A DNA stretch of 64,000 nt, taken from Bradyrhizobium sp. CCBAU 53421. GTDB taxonomy: Bacteria > Pseudomonadota > Alphaproteobacteria > Rhizobiales > Xanthobacteraceae. This document shows positions 1-8,674 of this stretch, one piece after another. The stretch spans positions 558,001 to 622,000 of the forward strand of contig NZ_CP030047.1 in NCBI RefSeq assembly GCF_015291625.1, given 5' to 3'. The notes below the pieces were generated by a model. It ran no database searches. It was given only the letters and a program-made list of their open reading frames with translations, and was not told where the DNA came from. Every line of letters begins with the position of its first letter. Positions within the stretch are counted from its first letter, which is position 1. Position numbers and translations under genes: made by a program.

Positions 1-2845
1 CGATCGGGCGGGCGCGCTTCATGCCGGCGTCGATCATGGCATCCTCGCGCGCCTTGCCGTCGCGGATCGCCTCCACCGCGAACTCCACCAGCATGATGGC
101 GTTCTTGGTCACGATGCCCATCAGCATCAGGATGCCGATCCACACCGGCGTGGTGAGCTGCTTGCCGGTCAGGAGCAGCGCGCCGATCGCGCCGCCGATC
201 GAGAGCGGCAGCGAGAACAGGATGGTGATCGGCTGCAGGAAGGTGCCGAACAGCAGCACCAGCACGGCATAGACCATCATCAGGCCGGCGGTGATCGCGG
301 TGGCGAAGCCGTCGGACAGCTCGGCGAGGCTCTCGGCGTCGCCGGACGGGCTGACCTTGACGCCCTTCGGCAGGCTCTTCATGACCGGCAGATCGTAGAT
401 CAGCTTGGTGGCGTCGCCGAGCGCGGCATTGCCGACCAGGTCGGCCGCGACGGTCGCCTGCCGCTCGCGGTCGTAGCGGTTGATGCTGGTCGGGCCCTGA
501 TCGAGCTGGATGTCGGCGACGACGGAGAGCGGCACGCCACCGCGCTCGCCGCGCTGGCCGAGCGGCACGCGCAGCTGCTCCAGCATCTGCAGATCGCTGC
601 GCGCATTGTCCTCGAGCTGAACGCGGATCGGCACCTGGCGGTCGCCGGCGTCGAACTTGGCCAGTGCCGGGCCGACGTCGCCGATGGTGGCGACGCGGAT
701 GGTCTGCGACAGGCTTTCGGTCGATACGCCCAGCCGTGCCGCGAGCTCGGCGCGCGGACGGATGCGCAGCTCGGGCCGGTCGAGCGCGGTCTCCGAGATC
801 ACGTTGGCGATGATCGGGATCCGCTTCATCTGCGTCGCCAGTTCGCTGGCGACGTTGTTGACGATGTTGCTGTCGGTGCCGGTGACGACCAGCGAGATGG
901 CACGCAGGCCGTTCTCGTCGAGGAACCAGAACCTGATGTCGGGGACGTTGTCGAGCTCCTTGCCGATCGACAGCTCCAGCTCGCGCTGGGTGATCCTGCG
1001 GTCCGCCTTCGGCGTGTAGTTGATGATCAGCGCGGCGCGGCGCACTTCCTGAATGCCCGGCGGCACGCGGCCGCCGTCGACGAACACGCTGCGCACCTCG
1101 GGCCGCTTGCGCAGCCGCGCCACGATCTCCTCGGTGACCTTCTCGGTATAGGCAAGCTGCGAGCCGGGCGGCAGCTCCATCGCCAGCAGCGAGCGCGCGG
1201 TGTCCTGCGCCGGCAGGAAGCCCTGCGGCAGCAGTGTGATGCTCCAGATCGACGCGGCGAACACCGCAAAGCCGATCAGCACGGTGATATAATGGTGCTT
1301 CACCGACCAGGTGACGAGGCCGTGATAGGTGCGCAGGATGCGGCCGGGCGGCGGGTCGTCGTGGTCATGGTGCTTGAGGAAATAGGCGGCCAGCATCGGT
1401 GTCACGAAGCGCGCGGCGAGTAGCGAGAAGAACACCTGCACCGACACGGTGATGCCGAACTGCTTGAAGAACTGACCGGCGATCCCGGACATGAAGCTCG
1501 CCGGCGCGAAGATCGCGATGATGGTGAGCGAGATCGCGATCACCGCGAGGCCGATCTCGTCGGCGGCCTCGAGCGCGGCGCGGTAGGGCGTCTTGCCCAT
1601 CCGCATGTGGCGGACGATGTTCTCGATCTCGACGATGGCGTCATCGACGAGAATACCGGTCGACAGCGTGATGGCGAGGAACGAGACCAGGTTGAGCGAG
1701 AAGCCGAGCAGGTCCATCGCCCAGAACGCCGGGAAGATCGACAACGGCAGCGAGACCGCCGCGATGATGGTGGCGCGCATGTCGCGCAGGAACAGCAGCA
1801 CGATGATCACGGCGAGGATCGCGCCTTCGAACAGGGTCGAGATCGCGGCCTCGTAATTGCCCTTGGTGAACTCGACCGAGGTGTCGATCAGCTTGAGGTC
1901 GACGTCGGGATAGGCCACTTTCAGCGCGTCGATCCGCTTCTGCACCGCGGCCGCGACGACGACGTCGCTGGCGCCCTTGGAGCGCTTGATGCCGAGCGCC
2001 ACCACCGGCTCGCCGTTGAAGCGGGCGAAGGTGCGCCGGTCGGCGATGGTGTCGGTGACGGTGCCGAGATCGTCGAGCCGGATCTCGCCGCCGCCGAACA
2101 GCGGGATCATGGTGCCGGCGAGCTCGTTCAGCGTCTTGGCGCCGGCCAGCGTGCGGATCGCCTGGTCGTTCTTGCCGATCTCGGCGCGGCCGCCGGCGAC
2201 GTCGACATTGGTGCCGCGCAGGATCTGGCTGACGTTGACCGCGGTAAGCCCCACCGCCTGCAGCTTGTCTGGATCGAGCGAGACCAGGATCTCGCGCTCG
2301 ACACCGCCGATGCGCTCGACCTGGGCGACGCCGCGCACGCCCTGCAGCGCGCGCTTGACCACGTCGTCGACGAAGTATGAGAGCTGCTCCGGCGTCTTGC
2401 CGGGCGAGATCGCGGCATAAGTCACGATCGGCAGGCCGATCACGTCGACGCGCTGGATCAACGGCTCGGTGACGTTCTGCGGCAGGTTGGCGCGCACCCG
2501 CGTCACCGCGTCCTTGACGTCGTTGAGCGCGCGGTCGGTGTTGGTCTCCAGCGCGAACTGGATCGTGGTCACCGACAGGCCGTCGGTGATCGAGGAGGAG
2601 ATGTGGCGCACGCCCTCGACGCCGGAGACGCCGTCCTCGATCGTCTTGGTGACCTGCGATTCCAGTTCCGACGGCGCGGCGCCGAACTGCGAGACCGCGA
2701 CCGAGATCACCGGAATGTCGGCGCTCGGCAGCCGCGTCACTGCGAGCTTGGTGAAGGAGACCCAGCCCAGCACCAGCAGGATGATCGAGAAGACGATCGA
2801 GGGAAGCGGGTTCCGGATCGACCATGCCGAGATGTTCAAAGCCAT
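1..2845 (-). CDS. RND-family efflux permease (AcrB/HAE1-like), C-terminus cut by window edge
   Basis: Inner-membrane proton-driven efflux permease of the RND superfamily, about 948 codons visible. It begins MALNISAWSIRNPLPSIVF, with the first transmembrane helix at once. The TM4 proton-relay pair is present as GILVDDAIVEIEN (Asp-Asp), and the TM10-11 segment GIVTKNAIMLVEFA lies near the left edge, so only roughly the last 80-100 residues are missing. The ATG at 2845 lies 13 bp after the stop of the adaptor gene, so the two are one operon. Substrate cannot be told; HAE1-type pumps usually export hydrophobic or amphiphilic drugs. No frameshift was seen in the visible part. Confidence 0.93.
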   Translation of the reverse strand, partial: MALNISAWSIRNPLPSIVFSIILLVLGWVSFTKLAVTRLPSADIPVISVAVSQFGAAPSELESQVTKTIEDGVSGVEGVRHISSSITDGLSVTTIQFALETNTDRALNDVKDAVTRVRANLPQNVTEPLIQRVDVIGLPIVTYAAISPGKTPEQLSYFVDDVVKRALQGVRGVAQVERIGGVEREILVSLDPDKLQAVGLTAVNVSQILRGTNVDVAGGRAEIGKNDQAIRTLAGAKTLNELAGTMIPLFGGGEIRLDDLGTVTDTIADRRTFARFNGEPVVALGIKRSKGASDVVVAAAVQKRIDALKVAYPDVDLKLIDTSVEFTKGNYEAAISTLFEGAILAVIIVLLFLRDMRATIIAAVSLPLSIFPAFWAMDLLGFSLNLVSFLAITLSTGILVDDAIVEIENIVRHMRMGKTPYRAALEAADEIGLAVIAISLTIIAIFAPASFMSGIAGQFFKQFGITVSVQVFFSLLAARFVTPMLAAYFLKHHDHDDPPPGRILRTYHGLVTWSVKHHYITVLIGFAVFAASIWSITLLPQGFLPAQDTARSLLAMELPPGSQLAYTEKVTEEIVARLRKRPEVRSVFVDGGRVPPGIQEVRRAALIINYTPKADRRITQRELELSIGKELDNVPDIRFWFLDENGLRAISLVVTGTDSNIVNNVASELATQMKRIPIIANVISETALDRPELRIRPRAELAARLGVSTESLSQTIRVATIGDVGPALAKFDAGDRQVPIRVQLEDNARSDLQMLEQLRVPLGQRGERGGVPLSVVADIQLDQGPTSINRYDRERQATVAADLVGNAALGDATKLIYDLPVMKSLPKGVKVSPSGDAESLAELSDGFATAITAGLMMVYAVLVLLFGTFLQPITILFSLPLSIGGAIGALLLTGKQLTTPVWIGILMLMGIVTKNAIMLVEFAVEAIRDGKAREDAMIDAGMKRARPI

Positions 2846-2858
2846 GAGCTTGCCTGAA

Positions 2859-3776
2859 TTAGCGTGATCGCGTGCGATCGAGTTCGTCGGCGAACATGGT
2901 CTTGATCTGGTCGCCGTCATGCAGCGAGGTGCCAGCATCGGCCACGACGATTTCGCCGACGTCGAGGCCTTCAAGGATTTCGGTCGAGGTGTCGGAGGTC
3001 AGCCCGACGCGCACCCTGCGGGTCTCGACTGTGTTGCCCTTCACGACCTGCAGGGTCAGGCGGTCGATCGCGGTGCGCGGCACCGCGACGCCGCAGGAGC
3101 GCTTGGCGTCGATGTTGGCGCGGGCGAACATGCCGACCTTCAGCGTCGGATTGTTGTTGATGGTGATGCGGACGTGCCCGAGCTGGGTGGTGCGGTCGAT
3201 CTGCGGCGAGATCTGGCGGACCTTGCCGACGATATCGGGCGCATCGTCGCGGCTGATCCGCACGTTGGCGCCGGGATTGAGCTTCAGCAGTTGGAAGCCC
3301 GGCACCTCGGCATCGAGCTCGATCTCGTTGTTCACCGAGATCTTGAACATCGGCGGCGCCTGCGGCGAGGCCGGGGCGCCGGGCGCGGTGCGCACCTCGG
3401 TGACGAGGCCGGCGGCCGGCGCGCGCAGCACCAGCGGCTTGGCATTGCCCTGCGCGGCCTGCTGCGGCGGCGGGGTCAGCCGCGCCAGTTCCTGGTTCTC
3501 GGTCACGGCGTCGCCCTCGCGGACCAGCACGTCGGTGACCTTGGAGCCGTCCTGGTCGACATTCACCTGCGCCTCGCGGCGCGGCACGATGAAGCCGGTG
3601 ACGCGGACCATGTCGGAGAAGCAGGCATTGGTCGACTTCGTCACCACGACCAGCGCCTGGCCCGGCGTCTCCTTCTCCTCCGGACGGGAGCGGTGCTCGA
3701 ACGCGTAATAGGCGACAGCCAGCGCGAGGAAGACCACCGTGCCAAGCGCAGGCTTGAGGTATTGGGAAAAGTTCAT
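2859..3776 (-). CDS. RND efflux periplasmic adaptor (membrane fusion protein, HlyD/AcrA family)
   Basis: 305 aa. One N-terminal membrane anchor (about residues 10-27, LGTVVFLALAVAYYAF), then a lipoyl/barrel-sandwich part in two halves (RREAQVNVDQDGSKVTDVL and PLVLRAPAAGLVTEVRT) with only a very short proline-rich stretch between them rather than a long alpha-hairpin. A beta-barrel domain follows (DIVGKVRQISPQIDRTTQLGHVRI), then a membrane-proximal domain. It would join the downstream permease to an outer-membrane channel that is not in this window. First gene of the operon with the permease. The short hairpin suggests a compact adaptor; otherwise ordinary. Confidence 0.9.
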   Translation of the reverse strand: MNFSQYLKPALGTVVFLALAVAYYAFEHRSRPEEKETPGQALVVVTKSTNACFSDMVRVTGFIVPRREAQVNVDQDGSKVTDVLVREGDAVTENQELARLTPPPQQAAQGNAKPLVLRAPAAGLVTEVRTAPGAPASPQAPPMFKISVNNEIELDAEVPGFQLLKLNPGANVRISRDDAPDIVGKVRQISPQIDRTTQLGHVRITINNNPTLKVGMFARANIDAKRSCGVAVPRTAIDRLTLQVVKGNTVETRRVRVGLTSDTSTEILEGLDVGEIVVADAGTSLHDGDQIKTMFADELDRTRSR

Positions 3777-4033
3777 CGCCTGATCAATCCAGCGCTTGGC
3801 TCGTATCGATAGTGATTATCTTGGGCGCTCGTCGAAGTCTCGCCACGTCGTCGTATTGCGTGAGCATCGAAAAGGCCAAGGTCCATTGTTCCGGATCATG
3901 CCCGGACGTCATGTGAGGCGGGTCACCTGTGAGGCCGCTTTGGGCTGCGGCCCTAAAGCAAATGCGCCCCGCCGGGGTGCGGGACGCATTGTAACCCCAA
4001 AAAGGGGCCACGCCACCGCTCATCACATCCGGA
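3777..4033. other. intergenic region upstream of the RND operon
   Basis: 257 bp between the adaptor start and the stop of the OmpA-like gene. It holds GC-rich inverted repeats near 3960-4010 (an AATGCG/CGCATT pair and CCCC-AAAAA-GGGG), which could end transcription of the OmpA-like gene. The RND promoter should also lie here. An 80-codon open frame on the minus strand (3784-4026) has no family resemblance and I do not call it a gene. Confidence 0.4.
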
Positions 4034-4684
4034 TCACTTGGACGCGGTGTCCTTGTTTTCCACGTTCACGACCTGGACGCGCCGGTTGATGTCCGCCATC
4101 GGGTGGCTCGGGTCCTTCAGCTTGCTCTTGCCATAGCCGACCGTGACGAGGTCGGTGCCGTTGATGCCATATTTGTCGACCAGATAGCGCTTGATGGCGT
4201 CGGCGCGGCGCTCCGAGAGGCCCTGATTGTAGTCCTCGCCGCCGGCGGCGTCGGTATGGCCGGCGACCACGAAGGTCGAGCCCTTCAGGTCCTGATTGGT
4301 CAGGGCGCGGCCGAGCGCCTGCACCGACGGCAGTGACTTCGCGCTGATGTCGGCGGAGTTGTAGTCGAAATTGATCTCGAGATCGATCTTCGGCTTGTCC
4401 TGGACGATGGTCGCGATTTCCTCGCGCTCAGTCGAGGACAGCGAACGGGTGGCGCGGCCACGGATGCTCTGCACGAACTTGGCCTGGTCGGCATTCAGCC
4501 CGGGCGAGGTCTGCGGGCCGACCGAAAGGCCGCGGGTCAGCGGCTTCTTCTCGGGCGTCAACGCCTTGATGATCTGGTCCTCGGTGACATCGTCACCGGC
4601 GCGGGCGGCCGCCATGCCGAACGACAGCACGGCGCCGACGGTCACGATTGAAAGCATCGCGGCCCTTGCCGACGGCTTGAACAT
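4034..4684 (-). CDS. OmpA-family periplasmic peptidoglycan-binding protein
   Basis: 216 aa with a signal peptide (MFKPSARAAMLSIVTVG ... AAARA). The start is set by GGAGGGA eight bases upstream; a longer frame to 4822 lacks a ribosome site and would bury the signal peptide. The C-terminal half is an OmpA_C domain: INFDYNSADI, VAGHTDAAG, LSERRADAIKRYL, GYGKS and NRRVQVV, with the peptidoglycan-binding Asp and Arg positions kept. It has no beta-barrel, so it is probably a free periplasmic or peptidoglycan-anchored protein. Its downstream position beside the caspase-like secreted protein suggests an envelope locus, but the two genes are separated by 141 bp. Confidence 0.85.
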   Translation of the reverse strand: MFKPSARAAMLSIVTVGAVLSFGMAAARAGDDVTEDQIIKALTPEKKPLTRGLSVGPQTSPGLNADQAKFVQSIRGRATRSLSSTEREEIATIVQDKPKIDLEINFDYNSADISAKSLPSVQALGRALTNQDLKGSTFVVAGHTDAAGGEDYNQGLSERRADAIKRYLVDKYGINGTDLVTVGYGKSKLKDPSHPMADINRRVQVVNVENKDTASK

Positions 4685-4825
4685 CTCGGTCCCTCCTGCG
4701 CAGGCTGGCGCGGTTCCATGCAACGGTTGAGATTGATCGCGGACATCGCTGCCCGGCATGCATCCTCTGATTAGTCGCGCGATTGCAGCGGCGGTTCGAG
4801 CCGCAGGCAGGCCGTCGTCCATATG

Positions 4826-6379
4826 TTACTGGACGCCGTAGTCGGCGAATTCCTTGACGATGTTCGGGTCCATCGCCTTGGCGTTGGCGATGTCGAGATC
4901 GCCTTCCGCGACCGCGCCGTTGCGCTTCTTGGCAAGGCCGCGCCCGTACAGCGACGAGGTCAACCGCGGGTTGATCTTCAGCGCGGCGTCGAAATCGGCG
5001 ATCGCGTTCTTGTTCTGCCCGCCCTTCAGGTTCATCAGGCCGCGGCTGTCGAGCGCATCGACGAAATTCGGGCGCAGCCGCAGCGCCTCGTTGCAGTCCT
5101 TCAAGGCGGCCTGCAGGTCGCCGATCACGGTGCGGACCCAGCAGCGGTTGTTGTAGGCCTCGACATCCTTCGGGTTCAGCCGCAGTGAATTGGTGAAGTC
5201 CTTCACCGCGAGGTCGTAGGCGCCCTTGCTGGCAAAGACCTGGCCGCGGCGATACAGCGCAGCCGCGTCATCCGGATTCTTGTCCAGCCTGTCGTTCAGG
5301 CTCTTGATCGTCGGATCATCGGCGAGAACAGGCGAAGTGCTCGGCGCCGGCGTGGGCTGGATCACCACCGGCGGCGGAGGCGCCGGCGGCGGCAGCGCGA
5401 TCTCGGGCGCCTTTGGCGCGGGCGGCGGTGCCGTCGGAGCTGTCGCGACGGATGGCTTCGGCGGCGCCGGTGGCGGCGCAGTTGCCGCAGGAGGCGGCGG
5501 TGCCGGCGTCGGCGTTGCCGCGGGCGGGGCTGGCGGCGCCGGGGGAGGCGCGACCGGCGGTGCCGCGGCCACCTCGGGCGACGGCGATGCGGCGGGCGTG
5601 GGCCCGGCAGTCGATGCTCCCGGCGCACCGCCCGGAATGAACGAGAAATCCTCGGCCAGCGACGACGAGATCCACGGCACCTGTTCCTGCCGTGAGGCCC
5701 GGGTCACGCCGACGCGGGTGCGGTTCAGCGTTTCCTCTGCCATCAGGTCGGGGGTGCGGATTTCCTTCAGCAGTTCCCGCACGAACAGGCTGCGGTCGCT
5801 GCCATTGTCCGAGACCACGGACGACAGCGCGGCCGAATACATGACCAGCGTTCCGTTGGGTGCGATCACCGGGGCAAGCCCCGCCGAGAAGCTGCGGAAG
5901 CGGCGCTCGAACGGGTTGCGCCTGGAGGCATCGATCAGGGCGATCTTCACCCCGGCGCCGCGGCTGTTGATCTCGCCGAGCACGGTCTCGAGGCTGAAGC
6001 CGTCGCGGCGGACGTCGGCCTCGGCCCAGATCTGGGCATCGACCGGGATCATGTAGCTCTGCCGGTTCGACTGGATGCCGTAGCCGGAGAAGAAGATCAG
6101 CGCGACCGAGCCCGGCTTGATCTTGCCGTAGAGCCGGTCGAAGGCACGGCGCATGCCGTCGCCGGTCAGGTTCTCGCCGACCTCGACGGTGAAGCCGTCG
6201 CGCTTGAGCTCGTCGGCGACGTCACGGGCGTCGTTGACCGGCTCCTTCAGCGGCGCGTCAGCGTCGGGATATTTGGCGTTGCCGATGACCAGCGCGAAGC
6301 GATCGCCGGCGGCGAAGGACAGGGTCGGCGACGCGATTGAAAAAATCAGCGTGGCGAGCAAGGCAAGGCGGATTTTCAT
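4826..6379 (-). CDS. secreted caspase-fold (C14) pseudo-protease with proline-rich linker and TPR repeats
   Basis: 517 aa from the ATG at 6379 (MKIRLALLATLIFSIASPTLSFA, a good signal peptide; nine extra codons upstream are possible). Residues about 25-240 are a caspase/metacaspase p20-like fold: RFALVIGNAKYPDADAPL, DARDVADELKRDGFTV, VALIFFSGYGIQ, IALIDASRRNPF. The catalytic His of SGHG is Tyr (SGYG) and the catalytic Cys of DACR is Ser (DASR), so it should be a pseudo-enzyme of the YS type known among alphaproteobacterial caspase homologues. Residues about 250-345 are a Pro/Ala-rich linker, and the C-terminal ~150 residues are TPR repeats (AAALYRRGQVFASKGAYDLA, VEAYNNRCWVRTVIGD). Probably a periplasmic scaffold; partner unknown. 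Confidence 0.85.
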   Translation of the reverse strand: MKIRLALLATLIFSIASPTLSFAAGDRFALVIGNAKYPDADAPLKEPVNDARDVADELKRDGFTVEVGENLTGDGMRRAFDRLYGKIKPGSVALIFFSGYGIQSNRQSYMIPVDAQIWAEADVRRDGFSLETVLGEINSRGAGVKIALIDASRRNPFERRFRSFSAGLAPVIAPNGTLVMYSAALSSVVSDNGSDRSLFVRELLKEIRTPDLMAEETLNRTRVGVTRASRQEQVPWISSSLAEDFSFIPGGAPGASTAGPTPAASPSPEVAAAPPVAPPPAPPAPPAATPTPAPPPPAATAPPPAPPKPSVATAPTAPPPAPKAPEIALPPPAPPPPVVIQPTPAPSTSPVLADDPTIKSLNDRLDKNPDDAAALYRRGQVFASKGAYDLAVKDFTNSLRLNPKDVEAYNNRCWVRTVIGDLQAALKDCNEALRLRPNFVDALDSRGLMNLKGGQNKNAIADFDAALKINPRLTSSLYGRGLAKKRNGAVAEGDLDIANAKAMDPNIVKEFADYGVQ

Positions 6380-6757
6380 AATCGCGGCAAATCCAGATCG
6401 CGGCATTCCAATGAAATGGCGCCGCTTCCAGCCTGCGCCCCGGGGACCTTACTCTAGCGAAATCGCATTATCAAACCACGGCCAAACCCCGTCAACGACT
6501 TGCGGCAGCATCGTTTATCGCGGCGGCGATCATTAGGCCGCACTGCAACAGCACGCGGTCATGGCCATCGCCGTCGTGGCATGGTGCTGGTTCCTTTGAG
6601 CGGATAATGTGATTGCACTCACAGTGGCTTGCGCAGTGGTTTGGGCCGATCTGTCATGCGCGCGTCGCAGTCAGCGCGGTTTGACCTTTGCGCGAGGCGA
6701 TGGCTTTGTGTTCGGGACGCAAGCCATTCAACAAGACCGCAAGCAAGAGCGAAACCG
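6380..6757. promoter_or_regulatory. 378-bp intergenic region with a CRP-type palindrome at 6608-6623
   Basis: Divergent gap between the caspase-like gene and the lactonase-like gene. The one clear signal is TGTGA-TTGCAC-TCACA at 6608-6623, a perfect match to the TGTGA-N6-TCACA half-site layout of CRP/FNR-family regulators, about 135 bp before the lactonase start. Nothing else is recognisable; frames across it look non-coding. Confidence 0.4.
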
Positions 6758-7564
6758 ATGGGAAACGCCTACGAGATCTACGCCCTGCGCTATGCGACGA
6801 TGTCGCCGCGCACGCCCCACCTGAATTTCCTGCTGCCCGATCCGCATGACACCACCGCGCAGGATCTGGATTATTTCGTTTGGCTGATCCGCGGCCACGG
6901 CCGCGACATCCTGGTCGACACCGGCTTCAACGCCGAGGAAGCCAAGGCGCGCGCCCGCAAGCTGACGCTCAACCCGGTCGATGCGCTGGCCGGCTTCGGC
7001 GTGTCGGCCGACGCGATCCGCGACGTGATCGTGACCCATCTGCATTACGATCATGCGGGCAATCTGGATCGCTTCCCGAATGCCAAATTCCATCTGCAGG
7101 AACGCGAGATGAGCTACGCGACCGGCCGCTGCATGTGCAACGGCATGCTGCGCCATCCGTTCTCTATTGAACATGTCACCCAGATGGTCCGCCACGTCTA
7201 TGGCGAGCGCGTCACCTTCCATTCCGGCGACGGCGAGATCGCGCCCGGCGTCACCGTGCATCGCGTCGGCGGCCATTCCGACGGCCTGCAGGTGGTGCGG
7301 GTCGAGACCGCGCGCGGCCCGGTCGTGCTGGCCTCCGACGCCGCGCATTATTATGCGAACCTGCACAGGAGGAGCCCGTTCCCGATCGTCTATAATGTCG
7401 GCGACATGGCGCAGGGCTGGGAGACCGTCGAGCGGCTCGCCGGTCATCCTGACCGCTTCATTCCCGGCCACGATCCGATCGTCAGCGAGATCTATCCGCG
7501 CGCCAGCGACAAGGTCGATGCGTTCGCCCTGCATCTGGCGCCGTCGCGATCGTTCGCGAAATAG
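6758..7564 (+). CDS. metallo-beta-lactamase-fold hydrolase, N-acyl-homoserine-lactonase-like
   Basis: 268 aa from the ATG at 6758 (MGNAYEIYALRYATM); the frame is open further upstream but without family features. It carries the complete dizinc motif HLHYDHAGN (about residue 95), then the later ligands in GGHSDG, VLASDAAHYY and IPGHDPIV. The overall pattern, including DYFVWLIRGHGRDILVDTGF, resembles the AttM/AiiA group that opens acyl-homoserine lactones. Quorum quenching is inference; other lactones or esters are possible. Likely cytoplasmic, since no signal peptide is seen. The next gene starts 53 bp downstream on the same strand. Confidence 0.8.
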   Translation: MGNAYEIYALRYATMSPRTPHLNFLLPDPHDTTAQDLDYFVWLIRGHGRDILVDTGFNAEEAKARARKLTLNPVDALAGFGVSADAIRDVIVTHLHYDHAGNLDRFPNAKFHLQEREMSYATGRCMCNGMLRHPFSIEHVTQMVRHVYGERVTFHSGDGEIAPGVTVHRVGGHSDGLQVVRVETARGPVVLASDAAHYYANLHRRSPFPIVYNVGDMAQGWETVERLAGHPDRFIPGHDPIVSEIYPRASDKVDAFALHLAPSRSFAK

Positions 7565-7617
7565 CTTCGCCGGTTTGGGCGAAGCGCAGTTCAAGAAACG
7601 TCAAAAGAAGAGTTGAT

Positions 7618-8499
7618 ATGACTGAATACAAGACTCTCGGATTCATTGGCCTCGGCGTGATGGGTGAGCCGATCTGCCGCAACCTCGTCAAGAAGAGCGG
7701 CAAGCGCGTCGTGGTGTTCGACCTTGCGCCCGAGCCGCTGCAACGGCTGCGCGCCGACGGCGCCGATGTGGCTGAAACCGTTGCCGACGTCATCAAGCAG
7801 AGCGATGCGCTGTTCCTCTGCCTGCCGAGCGCGAAGCATGTGCGCGCGGTGTTCGAAGGCGACGGAATTTTGAAGAATGTGAGGGCCGCCCAGGTCGTGG
7901 TCGATCTCGGCACGTCCTCGGTGAGCCAGACCCGCGACTTCGCCGCGCAATTGCAGGCCAAGGGCGCGGCCTGGGCCGACGCGCCGATCGCGCGCACCCG
8001 GCAGGCGGCGCAGGACGGTACGCTCAGCGTCATGGTCGGCGCGGTGCCCGCGCTCTATGCTGCGATCGAGCCCTTGATCCGCTGCTTTGCCACCGACGTC
8101 ACCAATTGCGGCGAGGTTGGCGCCGGGCAGGTCACCAAGATCCTCAACAACATGGTGCTGTTCGAGACCGTGAACGCGCTGGCCGAGGCCGTTGCGGTGG
8201 CGAAGCACAATGGCGTCGATCCGAAACTGCTGCTGGAAACCCTGTCGAAAGGCTCGGCCGACAGCTTTGCGCTGCGCAACCACGGCATGAAGGCGATCGT
8301 GCCCGGCGTGTTTCCCGAGCGCGCGTTCTCGACCGAATATGCGCTGAAGGATCTGTCCTACGCGCTCGAGCTTGCCGCCGATGCCGGCATCAAGATCCGC
8401 GGCGCGGAGCTGATCGGCACGGTGCTGCAGGAGGCGATCGACAAGGGATCGGGGGAGAATTATTTCCCGGTGATCGCGAAGCATATCGATCGCGGCTAG
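7618..8499 (+). CDS. NAD(P)-dependent beta-hydroxyacid dehydrogenase (3-hydroxyisobutyrate dehydrogenase family)
   Basis: 293 aa. Rossmann motif GFIGLGVMGEPICRNL at the N-terminus, the family signature region DLGTSSVSQTRDFAAQLQ with DAPIARTRQAAQDGTLSVMVGA, and the catalytic-Lys helix GAGQVTKILNNMVL. Members reduce or oxidise short beta-hydroxyacids such as 3-hydroxyisobutyrate, tartronate semialdehyde or 3-hydroxypropionate. The canonical substrate-binding DAPVSGG is DAPIART here, so substrate assignment from the family consensus is unsafe. AAGAAGAG precedes the ATG. Probably co-transcribed with the lactonase-like gene. Confidence 0.85.
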   Translation: MTEYKTLGFIGLGVMGEPICRNLVKKSGKRVVVFDLAPEPLQRLRADGADVAETVADVIKQSDALFLCLPSAKHVRAVFEGDGILKNVRAAQVVVDLGTSSVSQTRDFAAQLQAKGAAWADAPIARTRQAAQDGTLSVMVGAVPALYAAIEPLIRCFATDVTNCGEVGAGQVTKILNNMVLFETVNALAEAVAVAKHNGVDPKLLLETLSKGSADSFALRNHGMKAIVPGVFPERAFSTEYALKDLSYALELAADAGIKIRGAELIGTVLQEAIDKGSGENYFPVIAKHIDRG

Positions 8500-8540
8500 T
8501 GCAATATTTCGCCTCGCATCAGTGTGCGTAACCCTATCAC

Positions 8541-8643
8541 CGTCATGCTGAGGAGGCCGCGCAGCGGCCGTCTCGAAGCACGACGGCCCGACTGCGGCCG
8601 TGCATCCTTCGAGGCTCGCTCCGCTCGCACCTCAGGATGACGG
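8541..8643. repeat. rhizobial palindromic intergenic repeat (CGTCATGCTGAGG type)
   Basis: The left arm starts CGTCATGCTGAGGAGGC with GCGCAGCGGC inside; the right arm ends CACCTCAGGATGACGG. The arms are imperfect reverse complements around CTCGAAGCA / TCCTTCGAGG, as in REP-like elements common between genes in Bradyrhizobium. It lies between two convergent genes and may act as a transcription end or mRNA stabiliser. Confidence 0.75.
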
Positions 8644-8674
8644 GTTTGGTAGCTGTGCGCGAAAGAGGGCCGCC

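Noticed and set aside
1607..2380. Long plus-strand frames opposite the RND permease (also similar ones opposite hppD, coxL, the PQQ dehydrogenase and otsA)
   Set aside because: Low-complexity Arg/Ala/Asp-rich translations typical of antisense frames in high-GC genes.
3784..4026. 80-codon open frame on the minus strand upstream of the RND adaptor
   Set aside because: No ribosome site or family features; composition looks like a chance frame in GC-rich intergenic DNA.
6598..6610. TGAGCGGATAA, resembling the lac operator
   Set aside because: Coincidental; no LacI-type regulator or symmetrical partner is present.
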